Shown here: positions 1-9,425 of the stretch, piece after piece
How the letters are laid out: each line of letters starts with the position of its first letter
How positions within the stretch are numbered: the first letter of the stretch is position 1
Assembly: GCA_028285145.1 (NCBI GenBank)
Contig: JANQQC010000013.1
Span: 1-64,000, forward strand
Direction of reading: 5' to 3'
Length of the DNA stretch: 64,000 bases
Source: Hyphomonadaceae bacterium
Lineage (GTDB): Bacteria > Pseudomonadota > Alphaproteobacteria > Caulobacterales > Hyphomonadaceae
Made by a program: the position numbers and the translations under genes
The notes under the pieces: model-generated
The model's database searches: none
The model's input: the letters and a program-made list of their open reading frames with translations, nothing else
What the model was told of the DNA's origin: nothing

Positions 1-1299
1 GGGCTTCATCTCTGTCGCGCCCGGCAGCGGCACCATCATGCAGGCCCCGGTTTCTGTTTGCCAGTAGGTGTCGACGATCGGGCAGCGGCCTTCGCCGACC
101 GTATGGAAGTACCACTCCCACGCTTCGGGATTGATCGGCTCGCCGACGGTACCGAGCAGGCGGATGGAGGAGCGGTCTGTGTCCTTTACCGGCTTGTCCC
201 CCTCGCGCATCAGCGCCCGGATGGCAGTGGGCGCGGTGTAGAAGATCGAGACCTTGTGCTTGTCGCAGACCTGCCAGAAGCGGCGCGCGTCTGGATAGGT
301 CGGTATACCTTCAAACATCAGCGTGGTCGCCCCGTTCGCGAGCGGGCCATAGACGATGTAGGAGTGCCCGGTCACCCAGCCCACATCGGCCGAGCACCAG
401 TACACATCGTCGTCCTTCAGGTCGAAGACATATTCATGGGTCATGCTCGCCCAGACCATGTAGCCGCCGGTGGTGTGGAGAACGCCCTTGGGTTTGCCGG
501 TCGAGCCGGAGGTATAGAGGATGAAGAGCGGATCTTCCGCGTTCATCGGCTCTGGCGGGCAGTCCGCGGAGATGTCCGCGCCGATCTCATGGAGCCAGTG
601 ATCCCGCCCTTCAGTCATGTTCACGTCCGCGCCGGTGCGGCGCACGACCAGCATGGATGTGACAATCCCGCCGGCGAGTTCCGCGGCCTTGTCTGCGTTC
701 TCTTTCAAGGGAACGGTTCGGCCTCCACGCACGCCTTCGTCGGCCGTTATAATGCAGGTGGAGTCACAGTCGGTAATCCGCCCGGCCAGAGCCTCCGGGC
801 TGAATCCGCCAAACACGACCGAGTGGACCGCTCCAATCCGCGCGCAGGCCAGCATGGCGTAGGCCGCCTCAACGATCATCGGCATATAGATCGTGACCCG
901 ATCACCTTTCTTGACGCCGAGCTTCTTCAAGACGTTGGCGAATTTGGAGACGGCGGTGTGCACCTGTTTGTAGGTAAGGGTGTGGCTGTCTGCAGGATCA
1001 TCGCCTTCCCAGATGATAGCGGGCTTGTCGCCGCGGGTGTCGAGATGGCGGTCGAGGCAGTTGGCGCAGGCATTCAGAATGCCGTCATGATACCAGCGCA
1101 CATGCAGGTCGGACTTGTTCCAGGAGACATCCTTCACCTGCGTGTAGGGTGTCATCCAGTCGAGGCGCTGACCGTGTTCGCCCCAGAATTTTTCGGGGTC
1201 TTCCAGCGAAGCGGCGTACATCTCTTTGTAGCGCTCCGGAGACAGGTTCGCCTGCTGCGCGAATGCGTCCGGTGTTTTATACGTCTTTTCGCCGCTCAT
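1..1299 (-). CDS. acs: Acetyl-CoA synthetase, 3' end cut off by window edge
   Basis: AMP-forming acetate:CoA ligase of the ANL superfamily; it activates acetate through acetyl-adenylate in the cytoplasm. The reverse strand reads open for 433 codons from the ATG at 1299 to the window edge, about two thirds of the usual ~650 residues. The adenylation P-loop [11 protein letters not shown] lies near residue 262. Other typical stretches are [19 protein letters not shown], the WITGHSY-like segment ([14 protein letters not shown]) and the YWQTETG motif close to the edge. The C-terminal lid with the acetylatable lysine is outside the window. GGAG sits a few bases before the ATG. It is divergent from the zinc-ribbon gene at 1455. 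The identification is firm. Confidence 0.96.
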   Translation of the reverse strand, partial: MSGEKTYKTPDAFAQQANLSPERYKEMYAASLEDPEKFWGEHGQRLDWMTPYTQVKDVSWNKSDLHVRWYHDGILNACANCLDRHLDTRGDKPAIIWEGDDPADSHTLTYKQVHTAVSKFANVLKKLGVKKGDRVTIYMPMIVEAAYAMLACARIGAVHSVVFGGFSPEALAGRITDCDSTCIITADEGVRGGRTVPLKENADKAAELAGGIVTSMLVVRRTGADVNMTEGRDHWLHEIGADISADCPPEPMNAEDPLFILYTSGSTGKPKGVLHTTGGYMVWASMTHEYVFDLKDDDVYWCSADVGWVTGHSYIVYGPLANGATTLMFEGIPTYPDARRFWQVCDKHKVSIFYTAPTAIRALMREGDKPVKDTDRSSIRLLGTVGEPINPEAWEWYFHTVGEGRCPIVDTYWQTETGACMMVPLPGATEMKP

Positions 1300-1454
1300 G
1301 CGTATTCTCCGGGAGATTTGTGTCTGTTGCGCCACAAAGAAGCGTATCCGGGACATTATTGAAAGTGTTGATCGCGCGCTTCGTTGACTCTGTCTGGCTT
1401 TCCGAGGCTTCCTTAAGGAAATCAGACGCGTATGCGTTCTGGGGGAGTAGTGTG

Positions 1455-1955
1455 ATGCGCTGTTCGGAATGCCGGACAAACATCAGTCCCGGGCCTGAGT
1501 TCTGCCCGGCTTGCGGTGGCGATCTCGATATCACCGCGAAGGAACTCATTGGCTGGAGCGTCAGAGCGATTTCCCGAAGGTTGTCGTCAGTGGTCGGCTG
1601 GACCTTCGCTTTCGCTGGAATGATTGGTGTGTCTTTGCTCGGCTCACAGATTAGCCTCGACGACACGACCCTGACGGCCTTTGTTTCGCCTGAACCACCC
1701 GCAGAGGTGGCGGTATTGTCCGATCCCGCGGTGCCAGCACCGGCGCTGAATACCATCACGCCCGTCTGTGATGGGGACTGCGAGGCTGAGGCGGAGATGC
1801 AGGCCAGACCGTCAAACCCCAAAGGCTACGTTCTGCGCCGACGGTCCGATTTGCCGGTGCGGTCAGAGGCCGATCTGGAAGAGGCTCTGCAGCTTCGCGA
1901 GACGGCGGCGGCGTGTGTGACTATGGGCGTTGCGCAGTGTGCGCCAACGCCTTAG
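1455..1955 (+). CDS. Zinc-ribbon single-span membrane protein, unknown function
   Basis: A 166-residue protein whose N-terminus has two CxxC knuckles (C3/C6 and C17/C20), the pattern of a small zinc ribbon. One hydrophobic segment (about residues 46-64) follows, then a Pro/Ala/Glu-rich tail with three more cysteines. An open frame extends upstream to 1149, but that part is shadow sequence inside acs. The ATG at 1455 has GGGGGAG seven bases ahead, which fixes the start. The likely topology is a cytoplasmic ribbon and an exported tail (inference). I do not recognise a named family. Its 3' end is 4 bp from the convergent apaG stop. Confidence 0.72.
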   Translation: MRCSECRTNISPGPEFCPACGGDLDITAKELIGWSVRAISRRLSSVVGWTFAFAGMIGVSLLGSQISLDDTTLTAFVSPEPPAEVAVLSDPAVPAPALNTITPVCDGDCEAEAEMQARPSNPKGYVLRRRSDLPVRSEADLEEALQLRETAAACVTMGVAQCAPTP

Positions 1956-1959
1956 GCGA

Positions 1960-2373
1960 TCAGCTCGGCTGAGACCCGTCATACGGGCTGTCTAGCGAGA
2001 AGAGCGGGATGTCTGCCGCCAGGCTGGCCCCGTCCACATCTTCAAGAAAGTACTGGCCGCGCATCATACCGGAGGGTGTCGAGAGCGGAGCGCCGGACGT
2101 GTAGCGGAACACGCCACCCGGTTGGATCACAGGTTGTTGCCCGACCACGCCTTCGCCTTCAACAATCTGGGTGCGCCCGTCTGCATCAATGATTTCCCAG
2201 TGCCGGGAGATGAGCGTCCAAGATGTGTCCGTGCCGTTCTCGACTTCAACCGTGTAGGCCCAGATGAATTTGAATCGCGCCGGCTCGGACTCGTCATGCA
2301 AAAATTTCGGTTTGACGCGTATCTTCAGACCATCTGTCGTTTGCTCGTAGACTGGCGCAGGTTTACGCGGCAT
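1960..2373 (-). CDS. apaG: ApaG (Co2+/Mg2+ efflux-associated) domain protein
   Basis: A 137-residue member of the ApaG/DUF525 family, a fibronectin-III-like beta fold of roughly 125-130 residues. Diagnostic stretches are FIWAYTVEVEN, the SRHWEIIDADG segment, EGEGVVGQQPVI, and RYTSGAPLSTPSGMMRGQY, followed by the acidic F-L-D/E tail. In enterobacteria the family is linked to cobalt resistance; its biochemical role is unsettled. It lies 16 bp downstream of metZ on the same strand, so the two are probably co-transcribed. This apaG-metZ pairing is common in alphaproteobacteria (recalled). Confidence 0.93.
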   Translation of the reverse strand: MPRKPAPVYEQTTDGLKIRVKPKFLHDESEPARFKFIWAYTVEVENGTDTSWTLISRHWEIIDADGRTQIVEGEGVVGQQPVIQPGGVFRYTSGAPLSTPSGMMRGQYFLEDVDGASLAADIPLFSLDSPYDGSQPS

Positions 2374-2389
2374 TGGCGACGTTCCGTGA

Positions 2390-3592
2390 TCAGATACTAG
2401 ACAGGGCCTTCAACACATCCTGTTCGAGGTCGCCGGCATCCTCAAGCCCGACCGACAGCCTAATCCAGCTATCGTCTAGACCCATCGAAGCACGCTCTTC
2501 ATCTGACAGCGCGCGATGGGTGGTCGAGGCCGGATGGCAGGCCAGCGACTTGGAGTCGCCCAGATTGTTGGAAATCTTGATCAGCGACAGGGCGTTGAGG
2601 ACGCTGAACGCAGCCGCGCGACCGCCCTTGATCGAGAAAGCGACCAGCGTGCCGCCGCCCTCCATCTGTTTTGAGTGCACATCGAAATGCGGATGATCCT
2701 CGCGGCCGGGATAGCGGATCTGTGTGACATTCGAGTGCTCGGCGATCGCGTCCGCGAGGCGCGCAGCAGAATCAGCGGCGCGGCGGACGCGCAGGTCCAG
2801 CGTCTCAAGGCCCTTGAGAACGACCCAAGCATTGAAAGGTGACGGCGCAGGGCCGGTGTGGCGCAGGTAGGGGTCGACGTGTTCTTCGATCCATTCGGAC
2901 TCGCCGAGAATGGCCCCTGCAAGAACGCGGCCCTGACCATCCATGTGCTTGGTAGCTGAGTAGACGCTCATGTCCGCACCAAGATCGAGCGGGCGCTGGA
3001 GCATCGGTGTGGCGAACACATTGTCGACCACGAGCTTGGCCCCGGCGGCGCGGCACATCTCGGCCAATGCTGCGATGTCCACCGCATCGAGGAGCGGATT
3101 AGACGGGCTCTCAATAAGGACAAGCTTGGTTGGTTTTTGGAGAGCCTGCGCCCACGCGTCGAGATCGGCTCCGTCGACGAACTCAGTCTCAATGCCATAG
3201 CGCGGCATGAGGGTGCCGACGATCCAGCGGCAGGAGCCAAAGAGCGCCTTGGCGGCGATGACGCGGTCACCTGCCTGACACGGCGAGATCATGGCTGACG
3301 AGATGGCCCCCATGCCGGAAGAAGCGACACGGCAGGTTTCTGCGCCCTCGATCAGGGCGAGACGCTCTTCAAGCATGCGAACGGTCGGGTTGGCGTAGCG
3401 CGAATACACAAAGCCCGGTGCATCGCCGGCCATACGGGCGGCCGCCTGCTCGGCGCTGTCATAGACGTAGCCGGAGGTGAGATACATCGCCTCGGCGGTC
3501 TCGCCGTGCTGCGAGCGTTCAACGCCGCCATGGACCAGCTTGGTAGCTGGCTTCCATGCGTTCTCTGGATCGTTGCCTGAAGAGTCGGCCAT
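2390..3592 (-). CDS. metZ: O-succinylhomoserine sulfhydrylase
   Basis: A 400-residue Cys/Met-metabolism PLP enzyme that makes homocysteine from O-succinyl- (or acetyl-)homoserine and sulfide, the direct sulfhydrylation route to methionine. The PLP-binding lysine is K215 in SATKHMDGQGRV. Other family marks are YSRYANPTVRMLEERLA, the SSGMGAISS phosphate-binding turn, and ESPSNPLLDAVD. The C-terminal LGDSKSLACHPASTTH segment is typical of gamma-family enzymes. The MDGQGR context is the metZ type rather than cystathionine gamma-synthase. It is first gene of the metZ-apaG unit and divergent from dcd, with only 61 bp between them. That is too short for the SAM-II riboswitch often found ahead of metZ, and I do not see one. 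Confidence 0.95.
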   Translation of the reverse strand: MADSSGNDPENAWKPATKLVHGGVERSQHGETAEAMYLTSGYVYDSAEQAAARMAGDAPGFVYSRYANPTVRMLEERLALIEGAETCRVASSGMGAISSAMISPCQAGDRVIAAKALFGSCRWIVGTLMPRYGIETEFVDGADLDAWAQALQKPTKLVLIESPSNPLLDAVDIAALAEMCRAAGAKLVVDNVFATPMLQRPLDLGADMSVYSATKHMDGQGRVLAGAILGESEWIEEHVDPYLRHTGPAPSPFNAWVVLKGLETLDLRVRRAADSAARLADAIAEHSNVTQIRYPGREDHPHFDVHSKQMEGGGTLVAFSIKGGRAAAFSVLNALSLIKISNNLGDSKSLACHPASTTHRALSDEERASMGLDDSWIRLSVGLEDAGDLEQDVLKALSSI

Positions 3593-3653
3593 GACCGGTC
3601 CTTTTCAATGTGTGCGGAGCGTCTTAAGCGTCGGAGTCCATGAGGATCAAGCA

Positions 3654-4679
3654 ATGAGCGACGAAAAAGCGCTGGAAGGTGTCCTGCCGGATGCCGAGAT
3701 TGACGCGCTGATCAGGGATGGCGCGATTGAAGCGCAGACGCCGTTCGCGGACGGGCAGGTGCAACCCGCCAGCCTCGATCTGCGCCTATCGGACGACGTG
3801 TATCGCATCCGGGCGAGCTTCCTGCCGGGCAAGGGGAGTTCTGTCGGACGCTTGCTGCATGAGCGCGATCTGCAGATGCATCGCCTTGATATCTCGGACG
3901 GTGCGGTGCTGGAGACGGGATGCGTCTACCTGGCTCTGCTTGAAGAAAAGCTTGCCCTGCCGGCAGACATTTCCGGGCGGGCAAATCCGAAAAGCTCTAC
4001 CGGGCGGATCGACGTGTTCACGCGTATTGTCACCGATGGCGGCGCGGCGTTTGACGATGTTCCGGCCGGGTATTCAGGGCCGCTTTATCTGGAAGTGTCG
4101 CCACGCACGTTTTCAATACTGACGCGGCGGGGGGACCGGCTGTCCCAGCTCCGCTTGCGGCGCGGCGCGCATGCGCCATCGAAGGAGATCACCTTCTCGA
4201 TCGACCTGCTGAGCAAGACTGACGGACCGATCGGCTGGCGGGCGCGCCGGCATGCCGGAGTCGTGGACCTGCAGAAGGTAGGCAAACACGCCGTCACCGA
4301 TTTCTGGGAGCCAGTCTATCCGCATAAGGGGCGGCTCGTGCTGCATCCGGACGAATTCTACATTCTGGCCTCGAAGGAGACAGTGAAGGTGCCGTCGATG
4401 CAGGCGGCTGAGATGGCCCCAATCGCGCCTGAGCTTGGTGAGTTCCGGGCGCACTATGCCGGCTTCTTCGATCCGGGGTTTGGCGGGAATGAAGGTGGGA
4501 GCCGGGCCGTGCTTGAAGTACGCACGCGCGACGTGCCGTTCATTCTGGAAGACGGGCAGCCGGTTGGGAAGCTTGTTTATGAACCGATGACCGCAAAGCC
4601 ACGCGCGCTCTACGGTGCAGTGGGTAGCCACTATCAGGGGCAGGGCCTTCGGCTTTCAAAGCACTTCACGGAAGGCTGA
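3654..4679 (+). CDS. dcd: 2'-deoxycytidine 5'-triphosphate deaminase, long alphaproteobacterial form
   Basis: Deaminates dCTP to dUTP for thymidylate synthesis. At 341 residues it is the long, duplicated-looking form found in alphaproteobacteria, about twice the E. coli Dcd. The N-terminal half has QPASLDLRLSDDVYRI and the GRANPKSSTGRIDVFTR catalytic-loop segment. The C-terminal half repeats the fold, with PHKGRLVLHPDEFYILAS and a GFFDPGFGG stretch. The reading frame is open back to 3477, but the ATG at 3654 follows TGAGGAT and begins the conserved MSDEKALEGVLPD. It ends 14 bp inside the convergent SDR gene. Confidence 0.92.
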   Translation: MSDEKALEGVLPDAEIDALIRDGAIEAQTPFADGQVQPASLDLRLSDDVYRIRASFLPGKGSSVGRLLHERDLQMHRLDISDGAVLETGCVYLALLEEKLALPADISGRANPKSSTGRIDVFTRIVTDGGAAFDDVPAGYSGPLYLEVSPRTFSILTRRGDRLSQLRLRRGAHAPSKEITFSIDLLSKTDGPIGWRARRHAGVVDLQKVGKHAVTDFWEPVYPHKGRLVLHPDEFYILASKETVKVPSMQAAEMAPIAPELGEFRAHYAGFFDPGFGGNEGGSRAVLEVRTRDVPFILEDGQPVGKLVYEPMTAKPRALYGAVGSHYQGQGLRLSKHFTEG

Positions 4680-5370
4680 CAACCACGCGCTCGCCGTTGC
4701 GGGTTTCGTTTTCACCCAACAGAACAATGAGTTGCTTTGCGACGGCCTCCGGCGCAGGCAGGGTCATCGGGTCTTCGCCCGGCATGGCGTCGGCGCGCAT
4801 GGTTGTGCGGACCGCGCCGGGGTCGAACAGGTTGACCCTCATGCTCGTTTTTTCGGCCTCGTCTGCATAGGCGAAGACCATGCCTTCAAGGCCCCATTTT
4901 GAGGCCTGATACGGACCCCAGAAGGCGCGCGGACGTGGCACAACGCCGGAAGTGATGAAGGCGACACGCGGCGATGCGGACTGGCGTAGCAGAAGATCGA
5001 ACGCACGGATCAGTCGCCAGTTAGCGGTCAGATTGACCTCTATGGTCTCTTCGAAGCTGCGCGGGCCGATGGTCTGGAGGGGGCCGAGTGTTCCGAGGAC
5101 GCCGGCATTGCCGAGCATACCGTCGAGCCGTCCGAACCGGCTTTCAACGGCTGTCGCAAGGGTTTCGGCGGCCTTCGGGTCTTTGAGATCCATCGGCACA
5201 AGCGTGGCGGACCCGCCGGCAGCCTTAATCTCATCGTCCAGAGCTTCGAGAGCTGCCTTGGAGCGGGCCACCGCGATGACTTGATGTCCGGCGGAGGCCA
5301 ACTGAAGCGAAGCGGCGCGCCCGAGCCCCCGGGAGGCCCCGGTGACGAGTGTGATGCGTTTGTCTGTCAT
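4666..5370 (-). CDS. SDR-family NAD(P)-dependent oxidoreductase
   Basis: A 234-residue classical short-chain dehydrogenase. The cofactor motif TGASRGLG is at residues 10-17, NAG at 88-90, the catalytic Ser at 141 and the YQASK tetrad at Y154/K158. The substrate is not readable from sequence. It is last gene of the radA-cvpA-purF-SDR run, 9 bp after purF, so it is probably transcribed with purine synthesis, though a purine role is not implied. The 3' end overlaps the convergent dcd by 14 bp. Confidence 0.9.
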   Translation of the reverse strand: MTDKRITLVTGASRGLGRAASLQLASAGHQVIAVARSKAALEALDDEIKAAGGSATLVPMDLKDPKAAETLATAVESRFGRLDGMLGNAGVLGTLGPLQTIGPRSFEETIEVNLTANWRLIRAFDLLLRQSASPRVAFITSGVVPRPRAFWGPYQASKWGLEGMVFAYADEAEKTSMRVNLFDPGAVRTTMRADAMPGEDPMTLPAPEAVAKQLIVLLGENETRNGERVVVSLP

Positions 5371-5379
5371 GTCAGGTGT

Positions 5380-6843
5380 CTAATGGTCTTCGAGGAAGGA
5401 GAGCTGACGCTCCTTTGCGCTTTCCTTGCGCTCGTGGTCTGTCAGGCGGGTCGGATAGTCGCCCGTGAAGCAGTGGTCGGCATAGAGCTTAGAGCTCTCT
5501 TCGCGCGATTGACCGCAAATGGCCCGGTACAGGCCGTCCACAGAGAGAAAGCCGAGGCTGTCGACCTTGAGGCTGGCGGCGATATCGTCATGCGAGGTGG
5601 TAGCTGAGATCAGCTCATCCTGATCGGGCATGTCGATGCCGTAAAAGTCCGGGAACTTGATGGGCGGGCTGGCGGAGCGGAAGTGGACTTCGCGTGCGCC
5701 AGCGCGTTTCACCATCTCAACGATCTTCTCGGATGTGTTGCCGCGCACGATGGAGTCGTCGACAAGGACGACGCGCTTACCGTCGAGGACCGGGCGGTTC
5801 GGGGCGTGCTTCTTCGAGACCGAGAGTTTGCGACCATCCTGCGTCGGCAGGATGAAGGTTCGTCCGACATAGTGGTTCCGGATGATACCGAGCTGGAAGG
5901 GCAGGCCGGACGCCTCGGCAAAGCCGATCGCCGCCGGAACGCCGGAGTCGGGTACGGGGACAACCACGTCGGCCTCCAGATCGCGGTCGAGGAAGGTCTC
6001 ACGGGCGAGTTCCCACCCCATGCGGCGACGGACATCGTAGACGCTGTGGCCGTTCAGCTTGCTGTCGGGGCGCGAGAAGTAGACATATTCAAATATACAG
6101 GGGCGTTCTTTCTGCTCGGGGAAGGCGCGGAAGCTTTCAACACCCTCCTCGGAGATAACAATCATCTCGCCATTCTCGACTTCGCGAACGAAGGTCGCGC
6201 CGACACTGTCGATGGCGCAAGTTTCCGATGCGAGCACCCAAGCATCGCCGAGCTTGCCGAGCATGAGCGGGCGGAGGCCGATGGGGTCGCGCGCGCCGAT
6301 CAGTTTCTTGCCGCTCATGGCGACGAGCGCGTAGCCGCCCTCGACCTGCTGCATGGCGTGGATCAGGCGATTGACGAGGCGTGGCTTCTCTTTGCTCTGC
6401 GCAACGAGGTGGATGAAGACCTCAGTATCCATGGTGGACTGGAAGAGCGCGCCGCGCTCGGTCAGCTCGCGGCGAACAAGGCGGGCATTCGTCAGATTGC
6501 CATTATGGGCGATGGCGAAGCCGCCAAAATCCATGTCACCATAGATTGGCTGGATGTTGCGCAGGGCGGTTTTGCCCTGTGTAGAGTACCGGTTGTGGCC
6601 AATGGCCATGCTGCCCGGGAGGCGTTCTGCGAGATCGGGCCCCGTGAAATTGTCGCCGACGAGGCCGAGATGGCGCTCGTGATGGAAGCGCCCGGTGAAG
6701 GTTGTGATTCCGCAGGATTCCTCGCCGCGATGTTGCAGCGCATGAAGGCCGAGGGCGGTTAGGATGGCAGCGTCAGGATGGCCGAAAACACCGAAAACGC
6801 CGCACTCTTCGCGGGGCTTGTCGCTGTCAAAATCGCAGATCAT
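5380..6843 (-). CDS. purF: Amidophosphoribosyltransferase
   Basis: Commits PRPP to purine synthesis by making phosphoribosylamine with glutamine nitrogen. The N-terminal Ntn glutaminase begins at the Cys in EECGVFGVFG (residue 14 from this start), so a short propeptide is presumably removed. Glutaminase marks include HRGEESCGI and GHNRYSTQG. The PRPP loop VVLVDDSIVRGNTS lies near residue 360. The total of about 487 residues is normal. A TTG at 6849 lies in the same frame; I chose the ATG at 6843, with GGAG nine bases upstream. The gene follows cvpA by 32 bp, the classical cvpA-purF pairing. Confidence 0.96.
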   Translation of the reverse strand: MICDFDSDKPREECGVFGVFGHPDAAILTALGLHALQHRGEESCGITTFTGRFHHERHLGLVGDNFTGPDLAERLPGSMAIGHNRYSTQGKTALRNIQPIYGDMDFGGFAIAHNGNLTNARLVRRELTERGALFQSTMDTEVFIHLVAQSKEKPRLVNRLIHAMQQVEGGYALVAMSGKKLIGARDPIGLRPLMLGKLGDAWVLASETCAIDSVGATFVREVENGEMIVISEEGVESFRAFPEQKERPCIFEYVYFSRPDSKLNGHSVYDVRRRMGWELARETFLDRDLEADVVVPVPDSGVPAAIGFAEASGLPFQLGIIRNHYVGRTFILPTQDGRKLSVSKKHAPNRPVLDGKRVVLVDDSIVRGNTSEKIVEMVKRAGAREVHFRSASPPIKFPDFYGIDMPDQDELISATTSHDDIAASLKVDSLGFLSVDGLYRAICGQSREESSKLYADHCFTGDYPTRLTDHERKESAKERQLSFLEDH

Positions 6844-6875
6844 CGACAAAAGCTCCGTAGGCGGTTGAGCGCGTG

Positions 6876-7424
6876 CTACTCCGGTTCGCCGTTCGCGTCG
6901 AGTGGAATCGTTTCCCGGACGTCGTCGGCGATGCGCGGCGCATTGACCTGTACATAGGCAGCCGCGCCCTGAAATGCAGGGTATGTCCTGCCATCCTTGA
7001 TCCAGCCGGGGATGCTGTCCTCATCCAGCGCGAGGCCGAGCAGCAGGACAAAGAAGACCACGGCGATGGCTCCGCGGGCTGCACCGAAGACAAGACCGGC
7101 GATGCGATCCAACATGCCGATGCCGTCCAGCCCCTGAATGTTGCGTGACAGGCGTGCGCCAAACCAAGCTACAATGGCATAGACGAGGACAAAGACGACG
7201 CCGACGACAACCAAGTCTGGCAGCCATTCGGGTGAATTGGCAGGCATCAGGCCGGCGGCCTGATCGCGCAGGAACATGTGCGCGTAATAGGCACCGGCCA
7301 GTGCGGCGATGAATGCGCCGAGCGTCGCCAATTCGCGCATGAAGCCCCGGGAGAGAGCCATCAGCGCTGAAATGATGATTATGGTGATGGCGGCCGCGTC
7401 GAAGGCGGTTAGGATCTGACTCAT
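6876..7424 (-). CDS. cvpA: CvpA family membrane protein
   Basis: A 182-residue inner-membrane protein with four hydrophobic segments: about residues 8-25, 31-48, 70-92 and 110-132. It has the family stretches FDAAAITIIIISALMALSRGF and LDRIAGLVFGAARG. CvpA-family proteins are tied to colicin V production, purine-operon context and envelope homeostasis; the mechanism is unknown. The start overlaps the radA stop (ATGA, 4 bp), implying translational coupling. A C-terminal soluble tail of about 45 residues follows the last segment. Confidence 0.92.
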   Translation of the reverse strand: MSQILTAFDAAAITIIIISALMALSRGFMRELATLGAFIAALAGAYYAHMFLRDQAAGLMPANSPEWLPDLVVVGVVFVLVYAIVAWFGARLSRNIQGLDGIGMLDRIAGLVFGAARGAIAVVFFVLLLGLALDEDSIPGWIKDGRTYPAFQGAAAYVQVNAPRIADDVRETIPLDANGEPE

Positions 7425-8797
7425 TCTACAGTCTCCGGGGCGAGGCGGTCGACGAGATCAGCTAGGCGACGAATGGGCGTGATCGTCAACCCGTCGACTG
7501 CGGCCGGACCGCCCTCCGGCATGAAGGCGTGTTCAAAGCCCAGACGGGCCGCCTCCTTTAATCTGTGGTCCATGCGCGCAACGGGGCGCACAGCACCGGA
7601 CAGCGCAATCTCTCCGAAGAAGACAGATTTTGCCGGCAACGCGGTGTCGGAAAGCGATGAGAGGAGGGCGGCAGCGGCGGCGAGGTCGCCGGCCGGTTCG
7701 CTAATGCGATAGCCGCCCGCAACGGAGAGATAGACATCCCGCCCAGCCACGGTGACCCCACATCGGGCTTCCAGCACTGCCAGAAGCATAGCGAGGCGCC
7801 CGGAATCCCACCCGATGACGCTTCGCCTTGGCGTGCCGTAGGCCGAATTTGCGACAAGAGCCTGCACTTCCGCCAAAACGGGGCGGGAGCCTTCCATGGC
7901 GGCGAATACAGCAGTGCCGCCAGCATCCTCACCATCAGCAGACAGGAACAACGCCGAGGGCTCCTTGGCAGGTGCGAGCCCGTATTGGTGCATCTCGAAT
8001 ATGCCGATTTCGTCTGTCGGGCCGAAGCGGTTCTTCACGGCACGCAGGATACGGAACTGATGGCCGCGCTCGCCTTCGAAGTAGAAAACGGTGTCGACCA
8101 TGTGTTCCACGACTCGAGGGCCTGCGATCTGGCCTTCCTTGGTAACGTGGCCGACGAGTATGATCGCGGCCCCGGATTTCTTTGCCCATCGTGTCAGCTC
8201 CTGCGCGCAGGCACGAACCTGCCCGACCGAGCCAGGAGCCGCTTCGAGGCTGTCGGACCAGAGGGTCTGGATGGAATCGATCACAACGAAGTCAGGCTTT
8301 GCGGCCTTCAGAGATGACAGGATTCTCCGCAGGTCCGTTTCGGTTGCTAACTGGACCGGGCTGTCAGCGACTTTCAGACGTTTGGCGCGCTCCTGAATCT
8401 GGGCGGCGGCTTCCTCGCCGGACACGTAGACCGAAGTGAGGCCGTTGCGGGCGAGCCGCGCCGCTACTTGAAGGAGGAGCGTAGATTTTCCGATGCCCGG
8501 ATCGCCACCGATCAGCGTGGCGGAGGACGGCACGAGCCCGCCGCCAAACACGCGATCCAGCTCCTCTACGCCCATGACGACTCGCGCGGGTGGATCTTCG
8601 GCGTCGTTCAAGGCCGTAAACTCGACCTTTGAAGAGCGTTTTGTGCCGCTTTTGGCGGCCTTAAGCCCGCCCGGCGCGCTTGAAACCGCCTCTTCTACAA
8701 GGGTGTTCCATTCCCCGCAGGCATCGCAGCGTCCCGACCATTTGGAATAGACTTCGCCACAGGATTGGCATGCATAGGCGGTGGCTGATTTGCTCAT
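7421..8797 (-). CDS. radA: DNA repair protein RadA (Sms)
   Basis: A 458-residue RecA-like branch-migration ATPase. It has an N-terminal C4 zinc finger (C10, C13, C24, C27), Walker A GGDPGIGKST at 97-106, the RadA-specific KNRFGPTDEIG motif, and a C-terminal Lon-protease-like domain (VYLSVAGGYRISEPAGDLA). It promotes strand exchange and processing of recombination intermediates. It is first gene of a four-gene unit with cvpA, purF and an SDR. The BLUF gene starts 135 bp away on the other strand. Confidence 0.96.
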   Translation of the reverse strand: MSKSATAYACQSCGEVYSKWSGRCDACGEWNTLVEEAVSSAPGGLKAAKSGTKRSSKVEFTALNDAEDPPARVVMGVEELDRVFGGGLVPSSATLIGGDPGIGKSTLLLQVAARLARNGLTSVYVSGEEAAAQIQERAKRLKVADSPVQLATETDLRRILSSLKAAKPDFVVIDSIQTLWSDSLEAAPGSVGQVRACAQELTRWAKKSGAAIILVGHVTKEGQIAGPRVVEHMVDTVFYFEGERGHQFRILRAVKNRFGPTDEIGIFEMHQYGLAPAKEPSALFLSADGEDAGGTAVFAAMEGSRPVLAEVQALVANSAYGTPRRSVIGWDSGRLAMLLAVLEARCGVTVAGRDVYLSVAGGYRISEPAGDLAAAAALLSSLSDTALPAKSVFFGEIALSGAVRPVARMDHRLKEAARLGFEHAFMPEGGPAAVDGLTITPIRRLADLVDRLAPETVE

Positions 8798-8932
8798 CTG
8801 CTTTGACTACCCATGTCCGTACGTTGGGGGAACCCGCGAACGGTATCTGAACGACCGAGTAGTTCCGTCTCTGTTCTTCTACCCGAGGCTGTATTCCGTT
8901 GCGTCAGGGGGCCATTCGGGCGACCTGACCGC

Positions 8933-9379
8933 ATGACTCAAGATACGACTTCCATAATTGATGATCGGTTGTACCGGCTGATTTATGTCAGCACGGCGAA
9001 AGAGGATTTGCGGGATGCTGATATCAGCAACATCCTGAACACATCACAATCGAACAATTTCGAGCGTTACATCACTGGTTTTCTTGCCCACAACGGCTCC
9101 TCCTTCATGCAGGCGCTTGAAGGCCCGGAAGCCGAGGTTCGCGAAACCTATGAGAGCATTGTTGATGACAACCGCCACCATTGCATCGTTCAGATCGCCG
9201 GTGAGCGCATTGATCGCCGGGCCTTCGAAGAGTGGTCGATGAACTATCATCGTACCGACGATCCAAAGGGTGCCATGGAGATACGCGTCAACGAACCCAT
9301 AGAAGACCTGATGCCGGCTTCCGCTCCGCGAGACCTGCTGGCATTGTTTGCGAGGTTCATCACAGTCGACAACGGCTGA
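8933..9379 (+). CDS. Short BLUF-domain blue-light (FAD) sensor protein
   Basis: A 148-residue protein: the BLUF flavin photoreceptor domain (residues about 12-107) plus a roughly 40-residue C-terminal extension, with no fused output domain. All photocycle residues line up with AppA by exact spacing: Tyr18 (AppA Y21), Asn42 (N45), Gln60 (Q63), Trp101 (W104) and Met103 (M106). The stretches ITGFLAHNGSSFMQALEGP and DNRHH are family-typical. Short BLUF proteins usually act through a partner protein. The ATG at 8933 lacks a clear Shine-Dalgarno; the frame is open back to 8813, but that part does not look like protein. It lies 46 bp upstream of a K+ channel gene on the same strand, the obvious candidate partner (inference). 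Confidence 0.93.
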   Translation: MTQDTTSIIDDRLYRLIYVSTAKEDLRDADISNILNTSQSNNFERYITGFLAHNGSSFMQALEGPEAEVRETYESIVDDNRHHCIVQIAGERIDRRAFEEWSMNYHRTDDPKGAMEIRVNEPIEDLMPASAPRDLLALFARFITVDNG

Positions 9380-9425
9380 TTGATCAGGAACGCTCTGAAC
9401 AAGTCTTTCCGGGCCCGAGGGCGCG

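Noticed and set aside
58-1362. Long plus-strand open frame of 434 codons
   Set aside because: It lies opposite the acetyl-CoA synthetase reading on the minus strand, and its Arg/Gly/Val-rich sequence has no family features; it is a shadow.
3593-3653. SAM-II riboswitch ahead of metZ
   Set aside because: The 61-bp gap to dcd is too short and lacks the pseudoknot sequence pattern.
5683-6762. 359-codon plus-strand open frame over purF
   Set aside because: Shadow of purF.
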